DNA of 64,000 nucleotides from Sthenelais limicola (GCA_942159475.1 OW804097.1:11223172-11287171); one strand, 5' to 3'. Positions 21,252-31,974 are shown, numbered from the stretch's first letter. Notes: generated by a model not told the origin, from the letters alone. Program-made: numbers and translations.

Positions 21252-21675
21252 TGGGTCAGATTTTCCGAAAATGTACAATTGGTAGCTCTGCACATTTAGG
21301 AAATTCAGCTAAATTAGGCTGAAAATGATGAATACCGTGCCCTCTCCCATCTATAGATGTCTCCAGAATAATAATGTTGTAGTAAATGTAATTGTAGTAA
21401 TAGGTCATGGCCTCATGGGAAGACCAAAATTATTTGACGTGAGGACCTTTTTCTCTATAAAAACTTTGATTGATGTAACTGTATAAAGAGAAATAAAAAT
21501 ACTTATATATATATATATGAATACCGTGTATATCTGAGTATATTTGGAATCACATTAATTTAAATTATCAGTTCTGTTATGTTAAACTGTATTTTGAAAC
21601 TAATTTTTGTCTTAAATGTGGGTTATTTGAGAGGATTATTGAAGGCGAATTGTACATTTTCTAAAAATATGACCC
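21252..21675 (+). mobile_element. MITE-A2 split by a retroposon
   Basis: A complete A2 copy once the 177-bp insert and one copy of the ATGAATACCGTG duplication are removed. It begins 8 bp after the MITE-B end. Confidence 0.85.
21340..21516 (+). mobile_element. Retroposon tail with 12-bp target duplication
   Basis: The insert is flanked by the perfect direct repeat ATGAATACCGTG (21328-21339 and 21517-21528). It ends GAAATAAAAATACTTATATA plus TA repeats. Variable-length target duplication, 5' truncation and a simple-repeat tail fit non-LTR retrotransposition. Its start (CTCTCCCATCTATAGATGTC) recurs at 22108. Confidence 0.8.
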
Positions 21676-21708
21676 ATATATATAGGCCTAGTATGTCTAT
21701 AACATAAG

Positions 21709-22432
21709 ACATTTTTTTTTTAAATATTTTTATTGGCCACATTACATTACATTTTTATTAATTCATATTCACCTCAAAATTACGCATAACAAACACAGCT
21801 GTTATATTTCGTGCGTTGCCCTGTCATTACTACATTATTATTTAACAAGTTTCAAATTTGCTCACAAAACTCATCTCATTAGACATTACAAAATCAAGTA
21901 TTTATAAGATTTAAATGGCTGTTCTAACCGCCACGAATACATTCAATCTCCGTGGAGAAACATTACGATCTATTCTCGATACTCTTAGTGATCATTACCT
22001 TACATAAACATACTATCACGATACCTGACATAAGAGTACATTGTTGGGTCATAAAACAATTTCCTAACCTGCACCAAAGACTCCTGAGAAACAAAACTTA
22101 TAGCTCTCTCCCATCTATAGATGTCTCCAATGAATAATAGAAAGATTTGTAAGTGGATATAGAAAATATATATAATTAAGGAATTGATTAATTTAGATAT
22201 GATTAATTAAAGGGTTGGAGAATTGAAATATCTAAGTCAATTAGCAACATGGTTAATTAAACAATCAAGGACTCAATTAAAGAAGGTTAAATTAAATAAT
22301 TAAAGAAAAGTTAATTAAAAAGACATGACCAATTGATATAGGCATGCCATAATATGTAAACCTTCTTTACACCAATCATTGACTTTCCCCCTATAGGCCT
22401 TACTGGGGGGAGTCACCAAAGAAAAGTACGAT
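21709..22432. other. T-rich start and AT-rich unassigned sequence
   Basis: A T run at 21711-21720 followed by TATTTTTATTGGCCACATTA could be a minus-strand retroelement tail; TTTATTGTCCACAA at 48.6 kb has the same form. 22107-22130 repeats the start of the retroposon nested at 21.34 kb. 22160-22320 is rich in TTAATTAA motifs. No gene seen. Confidence 0.4.
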
Positions 22433-22690
22433 AGGGGGATTGCATAGCCGCCATTTTGAATCTTGATTCGCATGGAATTATGGGAGTAATGGTACAGTAC
22501 AAAATCTAAAGAAAACATGCCATGTTCAGCATGGGCTATTTATCAATGTTCTAATGTCAATATCCATGTGTTATACATTTGTCCATAACCCTTGACTTCA
22601 TCTTTCCCATCATGCATTTGGTTTTCATGAATCATCTATACACGTTATGATATTGGTGAAAAGAATTTTATAATTTTTTCATAAAAATCT
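22433..22690 (+). mobile_element. MITE-C, 3' third replaced by (CTC)n
   Basis: Intact from the GGGGATTGCATAGCCGCC start to ATTTTTTCATAAAAAT, where the pyrimidine array begins. The remaining ~90 bases of the element are absent on the far side. Confidence 0.83.
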
Positions 22691-23086
22691 CCTCCTCCTC
22701 CTCCCCCTCCTCCTTCCTCCTTCTCCTCCTCCTTCTCCTCCTCCTTCTCCTCCTCCTCCTCCTTCTCCTCCTCCTCCTTCTTCTCCTCCACCTCCTCCTC
22801 CTCCTCCCCCTCCTCCTCCTCCTCCTCCCCCTCCTCCTCCCCCTCCTCCTCCTCCTCCTCCTTCTCCTCCTCCTCCTCCTCCTTCTCCTCCTCCTCCTCC
22901 TTCTCCTCCTTCTCCTCCCCCTCCTCCTTCTCCTCCTCCTCCTCCTCCTCCTCCCCCTCCTCCCCCTCCTCCTTCCCCTCCTCCTCCTCCTTCTCCTCCT
23001 CCTTCTCCTCCTCTTCCTCCTTCTCCTCCTCCTCCTCCTCCTGCTCCTCCTCCTTCTCCTCCTCCTCCTCCTCCTCCTCCACCCTT
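22688..23086. repeat. (CTC)n/(CTT)n trinucleotide array
   Basis: About 400 bases of TCC/TTC/CCC triplets, pure pyrimidine apart from rare CAC and CTG. Mirror symmetry makes triplex (H-DNA) formation plausible. The minus-strand frames (E/K-rich and R-rich) are products of the array. Confidence 0.95.
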
Positions 23087-23151
23087 TCTCTCCTAATGTA
23101 TACATGATCCACTCACTGACGAATCATTGCCATCTTTATAATTCTTCCATA

Positions 23152-23369
23152 CACTCTAGATCCAAACCCTCAGATCAGATAAGAAAGGTATGTCAGCGAT
23201 TGGACGCCTACCTCGCTTATTGGTTTCCCGGCCTAGGACTAGGCGTTTTAATAGGAATATAATGACATGTTGCGGTCTTAATGGAATTATAATGGCACTT
23301 TGCGGTATGAGGCGAGAGGCTTCAATTCCCTTCGTTTGAAGGCACTCTCTCAACTTTGGGCCTAGACTG
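23152..23369 (-). mobile_element. MITE-B, complete
   Basis: From CACTCTAGATCCAAACCCTC to GGGCCTAGACTG, with both internal 'aatggaattataatg' blocks. One of the fullest B copies. Confidence 0.83.
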
Positions 23370-23560
23370 AATGTATGTGTTCTTCTTCCTTACCTCCAAC
23401 TCCTCTTCCTATTATCCCAAACGTTTCTTCTTCTTCTCTCGATCCATCATTCCTGCATTCCTTCTCCTTCTTCCATATGTACGTCCGTAGCGTGGCAGTA
23501 GGTCCTGGTTCTGATGGGCGCTAGATCATGTATTTAGGCGCGTTAATCCTGTATGTGAGG
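23370..23560. other. Unassigned spacer
   Basis: TTC-rich patch near 23420-23475, otherwise nothing recognised. Confidence 0.4.
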
Positions 23561-23783
23561 CAATAGAGAGATTTAGCAACCACAACGCACCGACGCAACC
23601 AACACTAACGCATCCACTAACTATTCGTGCATTGTTACCGCAGTGGGGATATCTCGAGAGGCGCTAGGTCGAGGCAGTGCAGGCCTCTCGAGATATCCCC
23701 ACAGCGGTAGTAACGTACTAATAGTTAGTGAATGCGTTAGTGTTGTGTTGGTGCGTTGTGGTTGCTAAATCTCTCTATTATTG
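23561..23783. repeat. Foldback element with ~100-bp arms
   Basis: CAATAGAGAGATTTAGCAAC...GTGGGGATATCTCGAGAGGC on the left pairs with GCCTCTCGAGATATCCCCAC...GTTGCTAAATCTCTCTATTATTG on the right, leaving a ~20-base loop. The arms are CpG-containing and differ at about ten sites. No coding capacity. This may be a foldback transposon; single copy here. Confidence 0.88.
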
Positions 23784-24078
23784 TGTAGCGTGTGCCTGGC
23801 AATAATACTAAATGCCTGGTATCATCACCTCGTCTCTGCTCCTCTAACAACCCCCGTCCCTCCCTCCCACCCCGCTCTTCCATCCTTCACGCTCCCTCCC
23901 GCTCTTCATTGGCCAATTCCTGTTTTATGGTCCATTAGGGAGCGTTCATCAATGATACACCAGGGGGCTCTGGTGGTGGTAGTGCCAGCGCCAGGGTGTG
24001 GATAGGAGTGAACAGTATGTATGGGCAGGGGGGCGGGGGGCGTATTTTTTAATATTTGTGTGTGTCTCAGTTTGGAAA
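23784..24078. other. Unassigned, C-rich
   Basis: Contains CCCTCCC-rich stretches and a G-rich patch near 24027-24041. No gene recognised. Confidence 0.4.
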
Positions 24079-24249
24079 ATAGGGGACTTGCATCTGCCCT
24101 TGCGCATGTCTGTGCATGTACAGAGCATCCTGAAATTGTATAAATCATATATGAAAACCAAATGCATGATGGGAAAGGTTGGGTTGGGTGTTATGGAAAC
24201 ATGTATAATATATTGATATATTGGTATTAATATCCCATGCTGAACATTT
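24079..24249 (-). mobile_element. MITE-C, half copy
   Basis: Runs from the AGGGGACTTGCATCTGCC end to CCCATGCTGAACATTTT, then stops. The 5' half of the element is missing. Confidence 0.75.
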
Positions 24250-24438
24250 TCGAGATCGAGGTAAGATCGAGGCAAGGCATGAAACCAGCTGGCAACAGCT
24301 TTAGTTGTTTGAAGTTATTGTTTGTGACCTTAATGAAATAAAACACAAATAGGGGAGAGAACAATGTTTATGTACTGGGGAGCAGTTTGGGAACAGAATG
24401 ATTGCAAGCCTGGTTATTATTGTTACCAAAGAAACAGA

Positions 24439-24536
24439 TTCTGTCTAGGCTGAGGGACTCTTTCAACTCTGAGCTTGGATTGGTCAGGTTTTTCCTCAGT
24501 TTGGAGGGACTCTTTCAACTCTGAGCTTAGACTGGA
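24439..24536 (-). repeat. Two-copy tandem of a MITE-B end
   Basis: GGGACTCTTTCAACTCTGAGC occurs twice about 54 bp apart, each followed by 'ttggattgg' or 'ttagactgg'. Only the CAGTCTAGG end of MITE-B is represented. Confidence 0.7.
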
Positions 24537-24570
24537 TAAGTAACCAGGGCCTTGACAAACTCAAGCTTGA

Positions 24571-25160
24571 GATACCCTCAGCTCTCAGCTCTCAGCCCTC
24601 AGCCCTCAACTCTCAACTCTCAGCCCTCAGCCCTCAGCCCTCAACTCTCAACTCTCAGCTCTCAGCCCTCAACTCTCAACTCTCAGCCCTCAGCCCTCAG
24701 CTCTCAACTCTCAGCCCTCAGCTCTCAACCCTCAGCTCTCAGCCCTCAGCTCTCAGCCCTCAGCTCTCAGCTCTCAGCCCTCAGCTCTCAGCTCTCAACC
24801 CTCAGCTCTCAACCCTCAGCTCTCAACCCGCAGCTCTCAACCCTCAGCTCTCAGCTCTCAGCCCTCAGCTCTCAACCCTCAGCCCTCAGCCCTCAGCTCT
24901 CAACTCTCAGCCCTCAGCTCTCAACTCTCAGCTCTCAACCCTCAGCTCTCAGCCCTCAACCCTCAGCTCTCAACCCTCACCCCTCAGCTCTCAGCTCTCA
25001 GGCCTCAGCTCTCAACCCTCAGCTCTCAGCTCTCAGCCCTCAGCCCTCAGCTCTCAACCCTCAGCTCTCAACCCTCAACTCTCAACCCTCAGCTCTCAAC
25101 CCTCAGCTCTCAGCCCTCAGCTCTCAACCCTCAGCTCTCAGGCCTCAGCCCTCAGCCCTT
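24571..25160. repeat. Heptamer array (YCTCARC), about 84 copies
   Basis: Units CTCAGCC, CTCAGCT, CTCAACC and CTCAACT in irregular order. The 226-codon frame across it encodes a 7-residue serine/leucine/glutamine/proline repeat simply because 7-mers read with a 21-base period. Not a gene. Confidence 0.93.
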
Positions 25161-25270
25161 GTCAACATCCACACCCTAGCTTATATGGCAGTTAACCAAC
25201 TATCTTATCCTACCTTATTTTATTGGAGTTGATGTCTAAATATCTGCAGTTTAAATATGTACATAGGTTG

Positions 25271-25389
25271 ATAGAACCTGATGAGAATGTGGTACTTGGG
25301 ACACTATTGTACTGTCTGGGATGTTTGTTTGTTTGGACCATGGACAGTGTAATAGTGTCTCAAGTACCACATTCAAATTTAGGTTCTAT
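25271..25389. repeat. Inverted repeat, ~48-bp arms
   Basis: ATAGAACCT...GAATGTGGTACTTGGGACAC...GTACTGTC pairs with GACAGTGTAATAGTGTC...GTACCACATTC...AGGTTCTAT around a ~20-base loop. Confidence 0.85.
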
Positions 25390-25407
25390 GTTCTTACTGG
25401 GGACAGT

Positions 25408-25502
25408 AAGTCATACCACACGCGCTGAACTGGTGCAAATTACCACACTACTCCCGCCCATACAAATAGCATGTGGTACATACATCAATGTGGAGTAAAG
25501 AT
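25408..25502 (-). repeat. Repeat F, copy 2 (inverted)
   Basis: Reverse complement of 19404-19497 with few differences. It lies immediately right of the inverted repeat that ends at 25389. Confidence 0.75.
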
Positions 25503-25660
25503 ATATCTCTTCTGAACAAAATACCAAGTTTTGAAAAATTGCCCATTTTGACCATTGGCTAATTGCAGTTGAACATACAACCCAATAACATATCTCAGAC
25601 ATGGATTTCCTTACATTAGTTTCTCTAATCCACTTTCTTTTTAATTACACAACATTGACT

Positions 25661-26093
25661 TAATTTGTGATGTGTTTCAGCAAAATGAGTCACAAGTCGC
25701 AAAATTGTTATTTTTCAAAGTGTTTTATTCACAAGAAGTATTGGTTGGAATGCCTTCATTTTTAAGTGCTGAACGGTATATACGGTATGTACCAAGAAAA
25801 CATGTACCTAATGTCAAGACAGTGTATTAAATATATCCCTGTATTTCTTAGGTCATCCTATAGAGTATATTTAGCTACTAGTACGGTAGTGTAAGTAAAT
25901 GTCCACCCAGAAATATTGCAAACATTTTTTTTGAAAACTAAAAATATCAAACTTAAAATAATAGAAATACGTATACGATATCCTAATGTTTACTATCATT
26001 GGAATCGCCTTGATCCCATCTTTTCAAATACATTGATATCTCAAAATCAAATTTTTGCGACTTGTGACTCATTTACCCGAAACACATCACAAT
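25661..26093 (+). mobile_element. MITE-D, complete
   Basis: Left TIR GTGATGTGTTTCAGCAAAAT, right TIR GACTCATTTACCCGAAACAC. About 430 bp with the interior landmark CCACCCAGAAATATTGCAAA. Confidence 0.85.
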
Positions 26094-26202
26094 CGATCCC
26101 TTAGTTGCAGATACACTTTGTGGTATCAAATAGGCAGGTTTTTGTTCCAGGGCATCAATTTTTCTTTAGATTATGTTGGTGATTTTTCTCTCAAAATTAA
26201 AC

Positions 26203-26328
26203 TAAAAGTTCACCGAGCAAATTATATCAAATTAACATTTATACTAAAAGTTCACCGAGCAAATTATATCAAATTAACATTTATACTAAAAGTTCACCGA
26301 GCAAATTATATCAAATTAACATTTATAG
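26203..26328. repeat. 42-bp tandem repeat, 3 perfect copies
   Basis: Unit ACTAAAAGTTCACCGAGC plus AAATTATATCAAATTAACATTTAT. The unit is a multiple of three, so the peptide frame stays open for three repeats, but nothing suggests translation. Confidence 0.93.
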
Positions 26329-26434
26329 TGTAAATTGAAATGACCTGGCACATACGCAGACAATATCATTGCCATCTTTGTATAAGGTGTTCAAAGATAG
26401 CTAGATAGAAGGCATAATTAACAACATTAGTAAC

Positions 26435-26633
26435 TGGATCAGATTTTGAGAAAATGTACAATTGGCAGCTGTACACATTTAGTAAATTCTGCTAAATTAG
26501 GCTGCAATTTGGTCAATACTAGGTAAATTCGAGTATATTCGGCATTGCATTGATTCTAGCAATCTGTTTGGTTAGGTTGAACTGTATTTTGAACTTTATT
26601 TTCGTCTGAAATTTGGGTTATTTCGGAGAATTA
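26435..26633 (+). mobile_element. MITE-A1, right end lost
   Basis: T-type left end; homology stops at GGGTTATTTCGGAGAATT, where TAAAATACTTATATATATTA begins, resembling the tail of the 21.34-kb retroposon. Confidence 0.82.
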
Positions 26634-26737
26634 AAATACTTATATATATTATATATGCAGTCTTGTATGCATTAAAAATATTTTCAAATAATGTTTCAAA
26701 AAGGATCATGATAACCTGAGAACGCAAGACCAGTTCA

Positions 26738-26986
26738 TGGGTGAAGTCGCCAGAAAATGTACAATTCACCTTCACCAATCCCCTCAAATAGCCCAAATTT
26801 CAGACGAAATTTCAGACGCTGCAATTTGGTCAATACTAGCTAAATTCGAGTATATTCGGCATTGCATTGATTCTAGCAATCTGTTTGGTTAGGTTGAACT
26901 GTATTTTGAACTTTATTTTCGTCTGAAATTTGGGTTAATTGAGAAGATTGGTGAAAGTGAATTATACATTTTCTGAAAATCTGACC
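26738..26986. mobile_element. MITE-A1 chimera with two right ends
   Basis: Left 80 bases are a reversed G-type right end; from about 26818 the sequence continues as a plus-oriented A1 from CTGCAATTTGGTCAATAC to a T-type right end. Both termini therefore derive from the same end of the family. Confidence 0.83.
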
Positions 26987-26989
26987 CTA

Positions 26990-27145
26990 TTGTGATTTGG
27001 CTGTGATTGAGAGTATGAAGTGAAGACTAGGCCCAAAGATCGTCCAGTCGCTGACATACCATTCTTGGGTCAGATTTTCAGAAAATGCACAATTGGCATC
27101 TCAAAATTTGGTAACTTCTGGTAAATTAGACAGAACAATTACAGA
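26990..27145. mobile_element. B/A composite, copy 1
   Basis: GACTAGGCCCAAAGATCGTC (B-like) then CATACCATTCTTGGGTCAG and an A-like left end. The whole 155-base block recurs inverted at 44443-44620. Confidence 0.8.
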
Positions 27146-27151
27146 AAGATT

Positions 27152-29825
27152 ACAAGTGCACTATTATTCTCCAGGGTGTGTATGGGAGCAGTATAACGGG
27201 TGTTACTACAAGTGCACTATTATTCTCCAGGGTGTGTATGGGAGCAGTATAACGGGTGTTACTACAAGTGCACTATTATTCCTCAGGGTGTGTATGGGAG
27301 CAGTATAACGGGTGTTACTACAAGTGCACTATTATTCTCCAGGGTGTGTATGGGAGCAGTATAACTGGTGTTACTACAAGTGCACTATTATTCCTCAGGG
27401 TGTGTATGGGAGCAGTATAACTGGTGTTACTACAAGTGCACTATTATTCCTCAGGGTGTGTATGGGAGCAGTATAACTGGTGTTACTACAAGTGCACTAT
27501 TATTCCTCAGGGTGTGTATGGGAGCAGTATAACTGGTGTTACTACAAGTGCACTATTATTCCTCAGGGTGTGTATGGGAGCAGTATAACTGGTGTTACTA
27601 CAAGTGCACTATTATTCTCCAGGGTGTGTATGGGAGCAGTATAACTGGTTTGACTACAAGTGCACTTTTATTCTCCAGGGTGTGTATGGGAGCAGTATAA
27701 CAGGTGTTACTACAAGTGCACTATTATTCTCCAGGGTGTGTATGGGAGCAGTATAACGGGTGTTACTACAAGTGCACTATTATTCTCCAGGGTGTGTATG
27801 GGAGCAGTATAACGGGTGTTACTACAAGTGCACTATTATTCTCCAGGGTGTGTATGGGAGCAGTATAACTGGTATTACTACAAGTGCACTATTATTCCTC
27901 AGGGTGTGTATGGGAGCAGTATAACGGGTGTTACTACAAGTGCACTATTATTCTCCAGGGTGTGTATGGGAGCAGTATAACTGGTGTTACTACAAGTGCA
28001 CTATTATTCCTCAGGGTGTGTATGGGAGCAGTATAACGGGTGTTACTACAAGTGCACTATTATTCTCCAGGGTGTGTATGGGAGCAGTATAACTGGTGTT
28101 ACTACAAGTGCACTATTATTCTCCAGGGTGTGTATGGGAGCAGTATAACTGGTGTTACTACAAGTGCACTATTATTCTCCAGGGTGTGTATGGGAGCAGT
28201 ATAACGGGTGTTACTACAAGTGCACTATTATTCCTCAGGGTGTGTATGGGAGCAGTATAACTGGTGTTACTACAAGTGCACTATTATTCTCCAGGGTGTG
28301 TATGGGAGCAGTATAACGGGTGTTACTACAAGTGCACTATTATTCTCCAGGGTGTGTATGGGAGCAGTATAACGGGTGTTACTACAAGTGCACTATTATT
28401 CTCCAGGGTGTGTATGGGAGCAGTATAACTGGTGTTACTACAAGTGCACTATTATTCTCCAGGGTGTGTATGGGAGCAGTATAACTGGTGTTACTACAAG
28501 TGCACTATTATTCTCCAGGGTGTGTATGGGAGCAGTATAACTGGTGTTACTACAAGTGCACTATTATTCTCCTGGGTGTGTATGGGAGCAGTATAACTGG
28601 TGTTACTACAAGTGCACTATTTTTCTCCAGGGTGTGTATGGGAGCAGTATAACGGGTGTTACTACAAGTGCACTATTATTCTCCAGGGTGTGTATGGGAG
28701 CAGTATAACGGGTGTTACTACAAGTGCACTATTATTCTCCAGGGTGTGTATGGGAGCAGTATAACTGGTGTCACTACAAGTGCACTATTATTCTCCAGGG
28801 TGTGTATGGGAGCAGTATAACGGGTGTTACTACAAGTGCACTATTATTCTCCAGGGTGTGTATGGGAGCAGTATAACTGGTGTCACTACAAGTGCACTAT
28901 TATTCTCCAGGGTGTGTATGGGAGCAGTATAACGGGTGTTACTACAATACAAGTGCACTATTATTCTCCAGGGTGTGTATGGGAGCAGTATAACTGGTGT
29001 TACTACAAGTGCACTATTATTCTCCAGGGTGTGTATGGGAGCAGTATAACTGGTGTTACTACAAGTGCACTATTATTCTCCAGGGTGTGTATGGGAGCAG
29101 TATAACTGGTGTTACTACAAGTGCACTATTATTCTCCAGGGTGTGTATGGGAGCAGTATAACTGGTGTTACTACAAGTGCACTATTATTCTCCAGGGTGT
29201 GTATGGGAGCAGTATAACTGGTGTTACTACAAGTGCACTATTATTCTCCAGGGTGTGTATGGGAGCAGTATAACTGGTGTTACTACAAGTGCACTATTAT
29301 TCCTCAGGGTGTGTATGGGAGCAGTATAACGGGTGTTACTACAAGTGCACTATTATTCCTCAGGGTGTGTATGGGAGCAGTATAACTGGTGTTACTACAA
29401 GTGCACTATTATTCCTCAGGGTGTGTATGGGAGCAGTATAACTGGTGTTACTACAAGTGCACTATTATTCCTCAGGGTGTGTATGGGAGCAGTATAACTG
29501 GTGTTACTACAAGTGCACTATTATTCCCCAGGGTGTGTATGGGAGCAGTATAACGGGTGTGATTACAAGTGCACTATTATTCCTCAGGGTGTGTATGGGA
29601 GCAGTATAACTGGTGTTACTACAAGTGCACTATTATTCCCCAGGGTGTGTATGGGAGCAGTATAACGGGTGTTACTACAAGTGCACTATTATTCCTCAGG
29701 GTGTGTATGGGAGCAGTATAACTGGTCTTACTACAAGTGCACTATTATTCTCCAGGGTGTGTATGGGAGCAGTATAACGGGTGTTACTACAAGTGCACTA
29801 TTATTCTCCAGGGTGTGTATGGGAG
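27152..29825. repeat. 56-bp minisatellite, about 48 copies
   Basis: Unit: ACAAGTGCACTATTATTCTC, then CAGGGTGTGTATGGGAGCAG, then TATAACTGGTGTTACT. Two biallelic positions distinguish units (ATTCTCC versus ATTCCTC, and AACGGG versus AACTGG). One unit near 28945 has a 5-bp TACAA insertion. The period is not a multiple of three; open frames reaching 93 codons are repeat artefacts. Confidence 0.97.
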
Positions 29826-30080
29826 ATGAGTGGCAACCATCTCCCCTCACAGGGGACAAGTGGAGCGGGAGAGAGTGTGGTCTGAATGGCCTAATGAATA
29901 ATTGATGCTTTTCCACCATTGAAAGGGTTAATCTCTGTGCATGGGCTCATAAATAAACATTCTAGAACATATGGAACCAGCGAGAGTGACAGAGTCGATG
30001 TATTTCTTTTGTTTCTATTGCTTTGTGTTTTGGTACAAAGAGGTAAAGAGGGTTAGGAATATCTCAAGGCGGCGCAAATT
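29826..30080. other. Unassigned spacer right of the minisatellite
   Basis: No recognised feature. Confidence 0.4.
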
Positions 30081-30084
30081 TATG

Positions 30085-30706
30085 TGATGTGTTTTAAGAA
30101 AATGAGTCACAAATCGCAAAATTGATGTTTTTCAAAGTGACTTTTTCGGAAAATTCCTTTATTGAAATGATCTGATTTCTCGAGGGTCTAGCGCACCTGA
30201 CCATATGAATCCATGTACCAAATATCAGGACATAGTATTAAATATATTCATGCGTATTGAAGGCCTTCATATTGATGATGTTTAGTTACTTCACTGGTAA
30301 TTACCCACCCCAAAACATTCATTGCAAACTTTATTTTTCAAAAAATAAAAATATCAAACTTATATAGAATATAGAAATACAGATTAACTGTCCCCAGTCC
30401 CTCGATCTCATCTTTTCAAATATGATGATATCTCAAAGTCCACTTTTTTGCGACTTGTGACTTATTTTCCTAACAGTCCAGGCCCAAACCCTCAGATCAG
30501 ATAAGTATGGTATGTCAGTGACTGGACGCCTACTTCACTAATTGGTTTACTGGACTAGGACAATGCGCTCCAATGGGATTATAATGCCATTTTGCGGTCC
30601 TAATGGAATTGTAATGGCACTTTGCGGTTTTAGGCGAGAGGCTTTCCCTCCGTTTGAAGGGACTCTCTCATCTTTGGGCTTAGACTGCTAAAACACATCA
30701 CATATT
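30085..30706 (+). mobile_element. MITE-D split by MITE-B
   Basis: Left TIR GTGATGTGTTTTAAG; the right TIR is cut after GACTTATTTTCC and resumes as AAACACATCACATA at 30692, with a MITE-B in between. Confidence 0.83.
30474..30687 (-). mobile_element. MITE-B nested in a MITE-D
   Basis: CAGTCCAGGCCCAAACCCTC to GGGCTTAGACTG, complete. The flanks CCTAAC and GCTAAA suggest a short target duplication containing TAA. Confidence 0.83.
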
Positions 30707-30746
30707 GGTGCAACTCACCCGTTAGAAAACATCAAATAGTCAGTCC

Positions 30747-30980
30747 CAGTCTAGGCTCATGGTTGAGAGAGTCCCTTCAAACTGAGGGAAAGCCTCTCAC
30801 TCCAAACCGCAAAATCCCATTATAACCCCAATAGGACCACAACATGTCATTATAATCCCATTAGGTTGTCTACTCCTGGGCCAGAAAAGCCATCAGTGCA
30901 GTAGGCGTCCAATCACCGACGTACCATCCTTATCATGATCTCATTCTTATCATGATCTCAGAGGCTTTAAGCATAGACTG
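30747..30980 (+). mobile_element. MITE-B, complete, inverted relative to its neighbour
   Basis: CAGTCTAGGCTCATGGTTGA to AAGCATAGACTG. It contains a duplicated TTATCATGATCTCA. It faces the preceding B copy 60 bp away. Confidence 0.82.
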
Positions 30981-31661
30981 GTCCAAGGGGACTTGATAAT
31001 TTGGTAAGAATTGTGTATATAGTTATTACATACATACATGATTTCAACGACATGATACAGGGGTGCCATCTAATAAGTCATATGGCATACCATGCCATGG
31101 CGTACCAATGCCATATGGGTTGTCATGGAAGCATGTAATTTGATAATGTAATTTGGTTGGTTCATGACGTTGACCTTCTCAGCGGCAGAAGCATAGCACT
31201 GCCTTGCATGTATTGAAAGTTTTCAGACATTGTTCCAATAATTTGTCAAGAAAAACAGTACAAAGAAAGTATAACAAATGAATTGATAAATCAGTATGTA
31301 ATGATTACCCAATAGCACTCCGTTCAGTTTGTGAACAGTTTGTGAACAATAGCACTCTGTTCATCGATCTTGACAACCGGACCAATCGCACTCCACCCCG
31401 TTGGGGTGTCGTGCGATTTGTCCCTCCATCTTGATCGATTACAAACCTCCATTGTGCCAGTTGGTATAATTAATATACAGTTATATAGTTAATCATCTAA
31501 TCCATTATATTGCAGCGGCATTTTAGGTTTTATGACTGACTGAGATATGCAAAGGCTATTGTTTTAATGATTGTAAACAATATGATACAGTGAAATTCTA
31601 AAATGTATGTTTATATTCCATATTTAATCTTAATTCCTGTTCCAGGTTATAATTAGATATA
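30981..31661. other. Unassigned, with a short hairpin
   Basis: AATCGCACTCCACCCC...GGGGTGTCGTGCGATT at about 31386-31421 can fold; AATAGCACTC occurs twice nearby. No gene recognised. Confidence 0.45.
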
Positions 31662-31974
31662 ACAGTCTAGGCTCACAGCCTCTCAGCTCAGATGAGAATA
31701 GTAACCTATTTCAGTGATTGGACACCTACTGCACTTCATACATATGGGTGAAATCACCAAAAAATGCACAATTCACCTTCGCCAATTCTCTCAAATAATC
31801 AATATTTAAGACAGAAATGAGGTTTAAAATACAGTTGAACATAACCAGACAGATTAATAGGCTTTCCAGGCCCTGGAATAGGGATTTTAATGGGGTTTTA
31901 ATTGCACTTTGCAATCAGGAGTGAGAGGCTTTTCCTCAAATTGGAGGCACTCTGTCAACTCTGAGCCTGGACTG
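31662..31974 (-). mobile_element. MITE-B split by a MITE-A fragment
   Basis: CAGTCTAGGCTCACAGCCTC at the left and TGAGCCTGGACTG at the right, interrupted by about 115 bases of MITE-A. The right part recurs at 34.30 kb. Confidence 0.8.
31744..31858 (-). mobile_element. MITE-A right-half fragment inside MITE-B
   Basis: G-type right end through AACATAACCAGACAGATTA, then directly AGGCTTTCCAGGCCC of MITE-B. The left half of the A copy is absent. Confidence 0.78.

Noticed and set aside
22645..23112. 155-codon Glu/Lys-rich and 145-codon Arg-rich minus-strand frames
   Set aside because: Pure products of the (CTC)n trinucleotide tract read in two frames.
24552..25232. 226-codon frame of Ser/Leu/Gln/Pro
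   Set aside because: A heptamer array read in triplets gives a regular peptide with no constraint; it starts and ends in non-coding sequence.
27152..29825. CRISPR-like array
   Set aside because: The repeats are contiguous 56-bp units with no unique spacers; it is a minisatellite in a eukaryotic genome.
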